Source: Streptococcus sp. oral taxon 056 str. F0418
GTDB lineage: Bacteria; Bacillota; Bacilli; Lactobacillales; Streptococcaceae
Direction: 5' to 3'
NCBI RefSeq assembly: GCF_000220065.1
Contig: NZ_AFQU01000001.1
Span: 558,001-622,000, forward strand
DNA length: 64,000 nucleotides
Of the stretch, positions 28,080 through 36,936 are shown piece by piece. Numbering within the stretch: position 1 is the stretch's first letter; each line of letters begins with the position of its first letter. The notes below the pieces were generated by a model. The model was not told the DNA's origin. It saw only the letters and a list, made by a program, of their open reading frames with translations, and searched no databases. Position numbers and translations under genes: made by a program.

Positions 28080-28463
28080 ATGATAACACCCGAGCAGGTC
28101 TGCTTTGAACAAGGTATTGATCTTGTTTATTTTGATGGCAGAGATGCCTACAACAAAGGGCTATACAACCAACCCCACAATCTCATAGCGGTAGACACCT
28201 ACCTAGATGAAATCGAGAAAAAGAAAGTTATCTATCATGAGATAGGACACAAATACCACAACCCAGACCAATACAAACGCAGACGAGAAGAATACGAACT
28301 CCAAGCAGATAGAAACATGATCCACTACCTGCTAAAAGAAGAACTCGAAACGATGGATGACACCGCTAATTTTAACTATCTCCATTTTATGGAGAAATAC
28401 AACCTCAAAACCGTGACAAATGAAATCATGGTAAAAGAGGAATATGCAGCATTAGTAAATTAA
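28080..28463 (+). CDS. ImmA/IrrE-family metallopeptidase
   Basis: 127 residues with the zinc motif HEIGHKYHN and the third-ligand segment EYELQAD. Such peptidases cleave or inactivate the neighbouring cI-like repressor to induce mobile elements (as ImmA/ImmR in ICEBs1). ATG 28080 is used here; a TTG two codons upstream is possible. It starts 9 nt after the repressor stop. Confidence 0.9.
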   Translation: MITPEQVCFEQGIDLVYFDGRDAYNKGLYNQPHNLIAVDTYLDEIEKKKVIYHEIGHKYHNPDQYKRRREEYELQADRNMIHYLLKEELETMDDTANFNYLHFMEKYNLKTVTNEIMVKEEYAALVN

Positions 28464-28478
28464 AAAAGGAGTATCAAT

Positions 28479-29549
28479 ATGGAAATTGATAAAGTAAAAG
28501 CCGATTTAAAACAAGTCGGCAAACGTGTAGCAGAACTCAGCCAAAGCATTACAAATGAAGAACAAACAAAGAATGCCTTCATCATGCCATTCTTCCAAGC
28601 GCTTGGATATGATATCTTCAACCCACTTGAATTTGTCCCAGAATTTACTGCTGATGTAGGCATTAAAAAGGGCGAAAAAGTCGACTATGCAATCATTTTG
28701 GATGGTGAACCGCAAATTCTAGTTGAATGTAAATCGATCACAGAAAACCTTACCAAGCACGACTCTCAACTATTCAGATATTTCGTAACTACTAAATCAA
28801 AATTCGGTATCTTGACAAATGGTAGAGAATATAAATTCTTTACTGATTTAGATGAACCAAATAAAATGGACACAACTCCATTCTTAACAATTGATGTGAC
28901 TGATATCAAAGAAAACCAATTTACTGAGATTATCAAATTTTACAAAGAGAATTTTGATATTGATAATATTGTTTCATCTGCTTCTGAATTGAAATATCTC
29001 AACAGTCTTAAAGCGTTTCTAGCCGAAAATATAACTAATCCATCAGATAGTTTCCTCAGATATCTAACATCAGAAATCTATGAAGGCCGTGTAACTCAAA
29101 ACATTTTGACGACATTTTCTCCCATCATTGTGAAAGGATTTAGTCAATTTATCACAGAAAGAGTTAATGAAAAATTAAGTGCAGCGCTTAATACAAGTGT
29201 TGAAACAAAAGTAACAACCGACATTCCAAAAGTTGAAACAGAACCAGAAGAAATTGTTGAAGCAACTGACGAAATCATCACAACTCCTGCTGAATTAGAA
29301 GTTTATACCGTTGTTAAAATGCTTGTTAAGGATGTAGTATCTCCAGAACGTGTATTTTATAGAGATAACCGAAGCTATTTCAATGTTTTGGTTGACGACA
29401 ATATCAAAAAATGGGTATTGCGTTATCGTTCAAATTCAAAGAGAAGCACTATCGAAATCCGTGATAAAGGTATCTTCCCGGTATCTACTCCTCTCGAAGT
29501 CGCAAATTATGCCAATGAGATTTTAGAAGTAATCAAGAAATTATCGTAA
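28479..29549 (+). CDS. Stand-alone HsdR-N-like PD-(D/E)xK nuclease-fold protein
   Basis: 356 residues. Residues about 25-150 match the N-terminal nuclease domain of type I restriction HsdR subunits: TKNAFIMPFFQALGYDIFNP, then Asp69 (KVDYAI) and Glu83-x-Lys85 (LVECKS), the PD-(D/E)xK triad. There is no helicase domain. A linker rich in T/E/P (about 245-280) leads to a C-terminal domain (VYTVVKMLVKDVVSPERVFY) that may bind nucleic acid. Similar proteins occur in phage lysogeny modules with unknown role; defence or superinfection exclusion is a guess. AAAAGGAG precedes the ATG. Confidence 0.85.
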   Translation: MEIDKVKADLKQVGKRVAELSQSITNEEQTKNAFIMPFFQALGYDIFNPLEFVPEFTADVGIKKGEKVDYAIILDGEPQILVECKSITENLTKHDSQLFRYFVTTKSKFGILTNGREYKFFTDLDEPNKMDTTPFLTIDVTDIKENQFTEIIKFYKENFDIDNIVSSASELKYLNSLKAFLAENITNPSDSFLRYLTSEIYEGRVTQNILTTFSPIIVKGFSQFITERVNEKLSAALNTSVETKVTTDIPKVETEPEEIVEATDEIITTPAELEVYTVVKMLVKDVVSPERVFYRDNRSYFNVLVDDNIKKWVLRYRSNSKRSTIEIRDKGIFPVSTPLEVANYANEILEVIKKLS

Positions 29550-29558
29550 CAAAAAATC

Positions 29559-29600
29559 CTCACACTCTCAACTTTGGCGAGTCCGAGTGCGAGGAAATCA
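29559..29600 (+). terminator. Possible hairpin after the nuclease gene
   Basis: Arms CCTCACACTC and GAGTGCGAGG (one mismatch) between the nuclease and integrase genes. No clear T run, so the terminator role is uncertain. Confidence 0.35.
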
Positions 29601-29670
29601 TGTATAGGAAACAACCATTCAATGGGTCGTTTTCTTGTACTCATTTTACCAAAAATGAGGAGAAAATACA

Positions 29671-30812
29671 ATGTGGATTGAAGAATTACCGAACGGGAAA
29701 TATAAATTTTTTGAAAGATACAAAGACCCTTACACTGAAAAATGGCGCAGAGTCTCGGTCACTTTAGACAGCGGATCCAGTCGAGCCAAAAAGGAAGCTC
29801 AGAAACTACTGGATGAGAAAATAGAAAATAAATTATCTAACTTAAAAGCTCTGATATATTTTTTACAGACCTCTTTAACGATTGGTGGGGATTTTATCGG
29901 CAAGGACTGAAAAACTCTTCTATAGCGTCGTTAGAGGGCAATATACGCGATATACGAAACACTTTCGGAGTGAATATCAAGATTAATAAGGTTGACCCGC
30001 TTTACGTCCAGCGATATCTGGATAATCTAGAAGGAACTCGCAGTAAAAAAGAACGGCATAAATCAATGCTTAATCTCGCTTTTGATTATGCGGTAGAAAA
30101 AAATATTATTTCTGACAATCCTTCCCGGCGGGCAAAGCTCCCTAAAAATAAAAAAACTCTGGATGACTGGCAGAAAGTCACTCAGAAATATCTTGAAGAA
30201 TACGAGATTAAACCCTTGCTAAAAGAGCTTTACAGACGACCAAATACCTACAGAGTAGGATTACTCGCTGAATTTATGAGCATAAACGGTGGACGTATCG
30301 GCGAAGTGATAGCCATCAAGCGCGAAAATAGAGATTACAACACTAGAAAACTGCAACTAGTCGGAACGATGGACAGAACAAACGGCTATAGGAATGGAGT
30401 GAAAACAAGCCCTAAAACGGTAGCGGGATATCGAACAACAGATATGACAGCGCGAGAAATAGAAATCATGCAAGAATTGGAAAGCCTAAACGAGTTAGAG
30501 CAAACCACTAATCCAAACTATCAGGATATGGGATATATCTTCACGACTAAGAACGGTGTGCCTATACAGATTAACTCTTTCAACTTGGCCATTAAACGAG
30601 CTAACGAGAGATTGGTCAGTCCCATAAACAAGACTCTAAGCAGCCATATCTTCCGCCATACGCTGATTAGCAGACTAGCTGAGAAGAATGTACCACTAAA
30701 AGCCATTATGGAGCGTGTGGGGCATTCTGACGCTAAGACAACGACACTCATTTATACGCATGTAACGGATAAGATGAGAAAACAAATTATTGACGCCCTG
30801 GAGGATTATTAG
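29671..30812 (+). pseudogene. Tyrosine site-specific integrase, frameshifted
   Basis: N-terminal AP2-like arm-binding part (MWIEELPNGKYKFFERYKDP) in the first frame, which ends at a TGA near 29910. The -1 frame continues TDLFNDWWGFYRQGLKNSSI and then the core-binding and catalytic domains, with Arg in GGRIGEV, HIFRHTLISRL, and GHSDAKTTTLIYTH holding the Tyr nucleophile. The break is at six T residues (29859-29864). The zero-frame heptamer T TTT TTA there is a classical -1 slippery sequence, and a -1 slip joins the halves exactly. A one-base deletion or sequencing error is the simpler reading. Confidence 0.88.
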
Positions 30813-30817
30813 AGCAC

Positions 30818-30840
30818 TTGCCCCTTCCTTGCCCCCTTAG
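30818..30840. repeat. Right TGCCCC repeat, candidate att/arm site
   Basis: TTGCCCC twice, 11 nt apart, 6 nt after the integrase stop. Same arrangement as at 26361-26382. Confidence 0.45.
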
Positions 30841-30845
30841 ACACA

Positions 30846-30892
30846 AAAAAGCCTATTGTACAACGCCGAAGCGTTGATACAATAGGCTTTTT
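30846..30892. terminator. Strong bidirectional terminator beside hup
   Basis: A 15-bp stem AAAAAGCCTATTGTA/TACAATAGGCTTTTT continues into CAACGC/GCGTTG closed by a CGAA tetraloop. It serves hup on the reverse strand and can stop readthrough from the element. Confidence 0.92.
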
Positions 30893-30901
30893 GTTTTGCA
30901 A

Positions 30902-31177
30902 TTATTTAACCGCTTCTTTAAGAGCTTTACCTGCTTTGAAAGCTGGAACTTTAGAAGCTGCGATTTTGATTTCTTTACCAGTTTGTGGGTTGCGACCTTT
31001 ACGTGCTGCACGCTCACGAACTTCAAAGTTACCAAAACCGATCAATTGAACTTTTTCACCTTTTGAAAGGTATTCAGTTACTGCTGCAAATACTGCATCT
31101 ACAGCTGCTGCTGAATCTTTTTTAGTCAATTCTGTAGCTGCTGCTACTTTTGCGATCAAATCTTGTTTGTTAGCCAT
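30902..31177 (-). CDS. hup: DNA-binding protein HU
   Basis: 91-residue nucleoid protein: [20 protein letters not shown], with the beta-arm motif [20 protein letters not shown]. Strong promoter and highly biased codon use. It borders the integrated element, whose end lies just past its terminator. Confidence 0.97.
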   Translation of the reverse strand: MANKQDLIAKVAAATELTKKDSAAAVDAVFAAVTEYLSKGEKVQLIGFGNFEVRERAARKGRNPQTGKEIKIAASKVPAFKAGKALKEAVK

Positions 31178-31228
31178 TTAACAAATCCTCCAAAAATTTT
31201 ATCGGGTAATAAATACCCTAACAGTACT

Positions 31229-31257
31229 ATGATAACTTAAAAATGCTTTTAGGTCAA
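31229..31257 (-). promoter_or_regulatory. Promoter of hup
   Basis: -35 TTGACC (31252-31257), 17-nt spacer, -10 TATCAT (31229-31234). The leader contains a small hairpin GGGTA/TACCC near 31203-31219. Confidence 0.7.
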
Positions 31258-31302
31258 GCCTAAAACTGCGTTTTTAATATTTTTATAGCTTGATTTTTTT
31301 AG

Positions 31303-32136
31303 TTAGTTATATCGAATTAAAATTGCCCAGGCATTTTCACCTGTATGAGTTTGAATGATAGAGCCTGTTTCTAAGACAGAAATCGGTTTTTCAACAAAGA
31401 CTTGCAATCTTTCTTTTATTTCATTTGCAAATGAGGCTGTACCAGCATAAGAGATACCAATTTCTGCGACCTTAGCCGTTTTTAACTTTTCTTCTAGTTC
31501 TACTAGCCATTTTTTAAAAGTTTTATCCCCACGACCTTTTGCAATCGGTTGTAGCTGATGATTGTCCATTTGCATGACAACACGAATATTTAACAATGAG
31601 CTGATCAGACCAGTCACTCGACCAATTCGTCCGCCTTTTACTAAGTTTTCAAGAGTAGACACACCTATATAGAGTTCTGTTTTTTCTCGAACTTCTTCTA
31701 TTTTTTTTAGAATTTCCTCAAGCTCTGCTCCTTCTTTAGCCAACTTAGCTGCTTCAACTACCTGAAACTTGAGTGCTTGATCCGTAAAAGAGCTATCAAT
31801 AACTGTAACATTTGCATTGGCTAGAGTCGCTCCTTGACGTGCCGCTTCAATCGTACCTGACAAAGCGTGCGACATATGAATTGCTACAATATAATCTGCC
31901 GACTCCGAAAGCTCTTCAAATACCTCTGCAAAAACACCGACAGGTGGCTGACTAGTCTTAGGCAAATTTGTACTTTCTTTCATTAATCGTAAAAATTCAC
32001 CCTCTTTTAGATCAGCATCAGAATAGAGCACCCCATCCACCATAACAGATAATGGAACAATTGTAATATCTAAAGCATTCACTAATTCTGGTTCAATCGT
32101 GACGGAAGAGTCTGTTACAATTTTAATTTTTGCCAT
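31303..32136 (-). CDS. DegV-family fatty-acid-binding protein
   Basis: 277 residues. [13 protein letters not shown] at the start and the TSQPPVG and SSLLNI(R)V motifs place it with DegV/FakB proteins, which present fatty acids to FakA kinase. Last gene before hup. 5 kb of co-oriented genes precede it. Confidence 0.92.
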   Translation of the reverse strand: MAKIKIVTDSSVTIEPELVNALDITIVPLSVMVDGVLYSDADLKEGEFLRLMKESTNLPKTSQPPVGVFAEVFEELSESADYIVAIHMSHALSGTIEAARQGATLANANVTVIDSSFTDQALKFQVVEAAKLAKEGAELEEILKKIEEVREKTELYIGVSTLENLVKGGRIGRVTGLISSLLNIRVVMQMDNHQLQPIAKGRGDKTFKKWLVELEEKLKTAKVAEIGISYAGTASFANEIKERLQVFVEKPISVLETGSIIQTHTGENAWAILIRYN

Positions 32137-32197
32137 TTTTTTCCTACTTTAATTCATTTATTTTTATTATATCAAAAAAATTTTATTTATGGAAAGA

Positions 32198-32926
32198 CTA
32201 ATCTTCTGCTACCAAACCGTCATTTGGGACATAAAAGTGCTCTGTTATCCCAGAATCATCTAACACTAGCCCATGCAAGACACCACCATAAACAGCACCA
32301 CCATCCATACCTATTTTTCTATCATCCGTTTGCCAAAGCTTGGTTGTTCCTGGTTTTTCAGAAAACAGATGAAAGGTTGGGGTGTGCCCAAAAACAATCG
32401 TTTTTCCTGTATGATTTTGTCCTTCATGAAACGGGCTTCGAATCCATACTTTCTGATAGTCTGATGTATCATGCCAATCTTCTAAGTCTAAATCAACCCC
32501 TGCATGCACAAAGATATATTGTTCAGTCTCTACAACAAAAGGCATGTTCCGAATGAAAGTCACGAGATCTGGAGCAACATCTAAAATAGCCTGTGCGTCT
32601 AGAACACTGTCAACAGGAGTATCTAACGGTCTACCTAATATCGAGTTGATTGTCGTATCTCCACCATTTCGGCGATAGTGATCATAAGATTTCTCGGGAT
32701 TGTCCAGCCAGGTTAAAAACATATACTCATGATTTCCAGATAGGCAAACTGCCCCTTTCTTTTCCACCAAATTTTGGACCATTTCTAAGACCGCTCGGCT
32801 ATTTTCACCTCGATCGATGAGATCTCCTAAAAATATTAATTTCGCTTGTCCGTCCCAATGATGCAGCAGCTCTTCAAGCATACCCGCTTTTCCATGAACA
32901 TCTCCAATTACAAAGTATTCGGCCAT
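32198..32926 (-). CDS. Serine/threonine-type metallophosphatase (ApaH/PrpA-like)
   Basis: 242 residues with PPP-family motifs GDVHGK, GDLIDRGENS, SGNHEYMF and HAGVD. Substrate uncertain: phosphoproteins or dinucleoside polyphosphates. ATG 32926 is 8 nt after GGAGG. A GTG one codon upstream is less well spaced. It lies between recN and degV. Confidence 0.9.
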   Translation of the reverse strand: MAEYFVIGDVHGKAGMLEELLHHWDGQAKLIFLGDLIDRGENSRAVLEMVQNLVEKKGAVCLSGNHEYMFLTWLDNPEKSYDHYRRNGGDTTINSILGRPLDTPVDSVLDAQAILDVAPDLVTFIRNMPFVVETEQYIFVHAGVDLDLEDWHDTSDYQKVWIRSPFHEGQNHTGKTIVFGHTPTFHLFSEKPGTTKLWQTDDRKIGMDGGAVYGGVLHGLVLDDSGITEHFYVPNDGLVAED

Positions 32927-32960
32927 CACGTCGTCCTCCCAGAAACAAAATCAGATAAAC

Positions 32961-34619
32961 TTACTTTCTTAACAATTCTCGTGCTTGAGTCAAAGCAGCA
33001 TCCGTCACATTTTCACCAGCCAACATCTTGGCAATTTCTTCTACTCTCTCATCCATATTCAAAAGTCGAACTTTTGAAACAGTAGAGCGCTCATCAGAAA
33101 TCTTTTCAATAAAGAATTGGTAATCCGCAATTGCAATGACTTGTGGCAAATGAGAAATTGCCAAAACTTGACCATTACTTCCAATCTTATGGATCTTTTG
33201 TGCAATCGCCTGCGCTACTCGACCGGATACTCCGGTGTCTACTTCATCAAAAACAATGCTTGTTTTTCCTTCTTTACGCGAAAAAGCAGATTTAATTGCC
33301 AACATCAGACGAGATAACTCTCCTCCTGATGCCACCTTAATTAATGGTTTGAAATCTTCTCCTGGATTGGTCGAAATATAAAATTCAACCTGTTCATTGC
33401 CTTCTCGATTAAACTTACTCTTGGTAAACTGCACCTGAAAATTGGCTTTTTCCATATAGAGTTCCTGTAATTCTTGCTTAATCTCTGATTCTAACTGTTT
33501 AGCCAAAAGATGTCTTGCCTGACTAAGTTGCCCAGCTAACTCGACTAAAGTCTTTTCCAAAGCTTTAAGCTCTACTTCTAAATCTTCTGAAGACGAATGA
33601 TTACCTGTTAGTAATTGATATTCTTTAGAAATTTGAGCGAAATATTCTAAAACATCATTCACATTACCGCCATATTTGCGAGCGATACTATTAATCAAGT
33701 CAAGTCGAGCCTCAATCTGCATGAGGCGATTCCCATCAAAATCTAGACCATCTATAATATCTTCCAAACGTTTGGTTACATCTTCTAAAACATAATATGA
33801 TTCAGAGAGGTTCGAAGATAATTCTTTGTAGCTAGGATCGTACTCTTCTATAGACTCCAAATCATTCATTGCTGATCGTACATTAGACAGACTAGAAAAG
33901 TCTTCGTTGTCCAGCATAGCATAAGCATTTGTTAAAGTATCAGCAATTTTCTTGTGATTCAGCAAGCGCTCACGTTCCTGATGGAGAGTCAAATCTTCAC
34001 CACTTTTAAGATCTGCACTCTCAATCTCCGCTATCTGAAACTCCAGCATCTCAATTCTAGCCTTATGTTCCTGCTGATTTTTTTGGAGAGTTAGCACCTG
34101 TTTGCGTAGACCTCGGTAGCGATCAAAAGTTTCATAATAACGATCTTTCAAAGTCAGGAACTCTTGATCTCCAAATTCATCTAGCATGGCTATATGTAGT
34201 TGGGGTCTCATCAGCTCTTCTTGGTCATGTTGTCCATGAATATCGACCAAATGCTGTCCGATCGCTTTTAAAACAGAAAGGTTGACCAGCTGGCCATTGA
34301 CACGACTGACACTTCGTCCATTTTGTAGGATTTCTCGGCGAATAATTAATTCATCCGTCAGCTCCAGTCCCTGTTCCTCAAAGATGGGTTTAAGAGATCT
34401 ACTATTTTCCAAAGAAAAAAGTCCCTCAATCTCAGCTTTGGAAGCCCCATGTCGAATAACATCTGTCGTAGCTCGACTACCTAGCATCATGTTCATAGCA
34501 TCAATGATGATGGACTTTCCTGCGCCAGTTTCTCCTGTTAGGATCGTCATTCCTTGATCAAAATGAAGGGATACTTCCTCTATAATGGCAAAATTTTTTA
34601 TAGAAATTTCTAATAACAT
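32961..34619 (-). CDS. recN: DNA repair protein RecN
   Basis: SMC-like ATPase acting early in double-strand-break repair, and in natural transformation in streptococci. Walker A GETGAGKS near residue 30, long coiled coil in the middle, then the signature ASGGELSRLMLA and Walker B TSIVFDEVDTGVSG. 552 residues, full length. Confidence 0.97.
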   Translation of the reverse strand: MLLEISIKNFAIIEEVSLHFDQGMTILTGETGAGKSIIIDAMNMMLGSRATTDVIRHGASKAEIEGLFSLENSRSLKPIFEEQGLELTDELIIRREILQNGRSVSRVNGQLVNLSVLKAIGQHLVDIHGQHDQEELMRPQLHIAMLDEFGDQEFLTLKDRYYETFDRYRGLRKQVLTLQKNQQEHKARIEMLEFQIAEIESADLKSGEDLTLHQERERLLNHKKIADTLTNAYAMLDNEDFSSLSNVRSAMNDLESIEEYDPSYKELSSNLSESYYVLEDVTKRLEDIIDGLDFDGNRLMQIEARLDLINSIARKYGGNVNDVLEYFAQISKEYQLLTGNHSSSEDLEVELKALEKTLVELAGQLSQARHLLAKQLESEIKQELQELYMEKANFQVQFTKSKFNREGNEQVEFYISTNPGEDFKPLIKVASGGELSRLMLAIKSAFSRKEGKTSIVFDEVDTGVSGRVAQAIAQKIHKIGSNGQVLAISHLPQVIAIADYQFFIEKISDERSTVSKVRLLNMDERVEEIAKMLAGENVTDAALTQARELLRK

Positions 34620-34626
34620 GGTTTTC

Positions 34627-35056
34627 CTACCAATTCTTAATCACTTTTAAAATAGCTTGCAGGTTCTTTTCATCTTTTAAGATTAGCAATATACTATCAT
34701 CATCCGCAATAATACTAAAAATCTCTTCTGCAAATGCCTCGACAATCTGGCGTTTAATCACGGCTGTACTACCTGGAACCAGCTTTAGATTGATCATATT
34801 GCCTAGAAAACTAACATCTAAGATTGTATGTTCTGCCAACTTCAAACTACTCGTTGCAGATTTAGGTATCTCATAGATATAGGTATTATTTTTCAGAGGC
34901 GTTTTGACAATACCTAGTTCTTTAATATCACGAGAAACCGTTGCCTGAGTAGCTTTGATACCTGATTGTTTTAGATAATCAACAATTTCTTCTTGTGTGC
35001 CAATTTCATATTCACTAACAAACCGTCTAATCTTTTCTAGTCTTTCTTTTTATTCA
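34627..35056 (-). pseudogene. argR: Arginine repressor ArgR/AhrC-type, frameshifted at codon 4
   Basis: From the expected ATG (35056, overlapping the tlyA end) the frame stops after six codons. With one more A in the run right after the start it reads MNKKERLEKIRRFVSEYEIG, then the winged-helix DNA-binding domain, the motif ATVSRDIKELGI, and the C-terminal hexamerisation domain to 34627. As written, only a 72-residue C-terminal piece could start at an internal codon (34845). This is one of several paralogous ArgR/AhrC regulators usual in streptococci, here in the recN operon. Sequencing error is a serious alternative. Confidence 0.85.
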
Positions 35057-35865
35057 TTCTTAAATTCCTTATGTGCTGTTTCAACTAAAGATTCGATCTT
35101 ATTTTCTACTAGATTCTCTGGCTGGTTACTTTTTTCTAAATAAGCTAAAAATTCGATATTTCCATGTCCACCTTGAATGGGAGAGAAATCTAAATCTTTA
35201 ACTGTAAAACCGCATTCTACCATGAGAGATGTCACTTTTTCTAGTACAGATAGATGGACTTTCTTATCTTTGATAATACCATTTTTCCCAATTTGCTCAC
35301 GACCTGCTTCAAATTGTGGTTTGATCAAAGCGACGACTTGACCAGCATCTGTCAAAATTCCGTGCAAAGCAGGCAAGATTAAATTCAACGAAATAAAGCT
35401 AACATCAATACTGGCAAAGCTTGGTTTTTCTTCAAAGTCTTCCACTGTAGCATATCGAAAATTGAACTGTTCCATGCTAATAACCCGTCCATCCTGTCTG
35501 AGTTTCCAGGCTAGTTGATTGGTTCCAACATCAACCGCATAAACAAGGCTAGCTCCATTTTGTAACATAACATCTGTAAAACCACCGGTGGAGGCTCCGA
35601 TATCCAGTGCTATTTTATCTTGCACAGAAAGATTAAAGACTTGTAGAGCTTTTTCTAATTTAAGTCCACCTCGGCTGACGTATTTTAATTTATCACCTTT
35701 TAACTTAAGCTCTACTCCCTCATCAATTTTTTCACCCGGTTTATCAAAACGTTGGCCACTGATGACAGAAACCACCAAACCAGCCATTACACCTCTCTTA
35801 GCCTGCTCCCTAGTTTCAAAAAGCCCCTGTTTATAGGCTAGTACATCCACTCTTTCCTTAACCAT
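35050..35865 (-). CDS. tlyA: TlyA-family rRNA 2'-O-methyltransferase
   Basis: 271 residues. An N-terminal S4 RNA-binding domain (RVDVLAYKQGLFETREQAKR) is followed by an FtsJ-like SAM domain (LDIGASTGGFTDVMLQNGAS). Family members methylate 16S/23S rRNA; the old name is hemolysin A. Overlaps ispA by 8 bp and argR by 7 bp. Confidence 0.94.
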   Translation of the reverse strand: MVKERVDVLAYKQGLFETREQAKRGVMAGLVVSVISGQRFDKPGEKIDEGVELKLKGDKLKYVSRGGLKLEKALQVFNLSVQDKIALDIGASTGGFTDVMLQNGASLVYAVDVGTNQLAWKLRQDGRVISMEQFNFRYATVEDFEEKPSFASIDVSFISLNLILPALHGILTDAGQVVALIKPQFEAGREQIGKNGIIKDKKVHLSVLEKVTSLMVECGFTVKDLDFSPIQGGHGNIEFLAYLEKSNQPENLVENKIESLVETAHKEFKNE

Positions 35866-36733
35866 TCAGTCTCAAACTTTCTACTATCTTTTGAATTTCT
35901 TCGCCAGAAAACTCTGTCTTTTCTTCCAAGTCTTTCAGTATTTCCAAGGCTTCATCAAGGGTTTGATTGAAAAAGTTCTTAGCACCATCAATGCCCAGAA
36001 AAGCTGGGTAAGTTGACTTAGCAGTAGCCAGATCTTTCTGCGGAGTTTTGCCCAATTCTTCAAAACTTGCTGTCACGTCTAAAATATCATCTCGTACTTG
36101 GAAGGCCAAACCCAAAAGTTCTCCAATTCGACGAAGTTTCTCCTGAACGAATTGCTCAGACTGAACAATCAAACCAGCTGCGACAAAAGGATAGGTCAGT
36201 AGCTTACCAGTCTTATTGGCATGGATAGTTTTTAAATCTTCCAGACTAATTACTTGGCCTTCACCCTGCATATCCAGAACTTGTCCTGCGACCATACCAA
36301 AGCTACCCGCTGCCAGAGACAACTCAGAAATCAAAGCTACCTTGACCTGACTAGGTAAATCGGCCATGGCAATCAAGCCAAACGGATCTAAAAAAAGAGA
36401 ATCTCCGGCCAATATAGCCATTGCTTCACCAAACTTTTTATGATTCGTCAAACGGCCACGTCGATAATCATCGTCATCCATTGCAGGTAAATCATCATGA
36501 ATGAGGCTTCCAGTGTGAACAAGTTCCAGCGCCGCAGCAACTTGAAAGTGTGCCTGCTGAAGCTCTTGACCAAATGCTTCCACCAATTCTAATAAGATTA
36601 AGGGTCGGATTCGTTTTCCTCCTGCCTGAACAGAATAGAGAATGGCCTCTATTAGAGAGTCTGAAACTGAAGGCTGTGCATAAAAATTATTTATAGCTTG
36701 TTTGATCTGTTCTAATTTTTCTGCTTGTTTCAT
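35858..36733 (-). CDS. ispA: Farnesyl/geranylgeranyl diphosphate synthase
   Basis: Short-chain prenyltransferase making the precursor of undecaprenyl phosphate. The first Asp-rich motif is in [16 protein letters not shown] and the second in FQVRDDILD. 291 residues. Overlaps xseB by 4 bp (ATGA type). Confidence 0.95.
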   Translation of the reverse strand: MKQAEKLEQIKQAINNFYAQPSVSDSLIEAILYSVQAGGKRIRPLILLELVEAFGQELQQAHFQVAAALELVHTGSLIHDDLPAMDDDDYRRGRLTNHKKFGEAMAILAGDSLFLDPFGLIAMADLPSQVKVALISELSLAAGSFGMVAGQVLDMQGEGQVISLEDLKTIHANKTGKLLTYPFVAAGLIVQSEQFVQEKLRRIGELLGLAFQVRDDILDVTASFEELGKTPQKDLATAKSTYPAFLGIDGAKNFFNQTLDEALEILKDLEEKTEFSGEEIQKIVESLRLNG

Positions 36734-36936
36734 TCCATTTCCGTACCATCTTCCTGCATAACCTTAACCAAGGTCTTTTCTGCCTTGTCCAGACTAGCCT
36801 GGAGTTCCTTTGAAAGCTTCATCCCCTTTTGAAATTCCGCAATCGCCTCTTCCAAGGCTACATCACCATTTTCCAGCTTTTGGACAATGACTTCCAAGTC
36901 TGCTAAGTTTTCTTCAAATTTCTTTTCTTTGGACAT
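36730..36936 (-). CDS. xseB: Exodeoxyribonuclease VII small subunit
   Basis: 68 residues, [20 protein letters not shown] then the [14 protein letters not shown] helix, typical of XseB. Overlaps xseA by 23 bp. Together they form the ssDNA-specific exonuclease. Confidence 0.95.
   Translation of the reverse strand: MSKEKKFEENLADLEVIVQKLENGDVALEEAIAEFQKGMKLSKELQASLDKAEKTLVKVMQEDGTEME

Larger units (their letters stand above)
26361..30840. mobile_element. Remnant integrative element or prophage, about 4.5 kb
   Basis: The region between perR and hup holds phage/ICE-type genes absent from the housekeeping order: DUF1508, a small reverse-strand gene, an Fst toxin locus, a cI-like repressor, an ImmA peptidase, an HsdR-N-like nuclease and a tyrosine integrase. 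The repressor-to-integrase order is that of a prophage lysogeny module, and no lytic, structural or conjugation gene remains. Both ends carry a pair of TGCCCC words 11 nt apart (26362/26373 and 30819/30830), probably integrase-related sites. The two ends are not identical, so exact att cores are not defined. The integrase is frameshifted, so the element is probably immobile. Confidence 0.75.
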
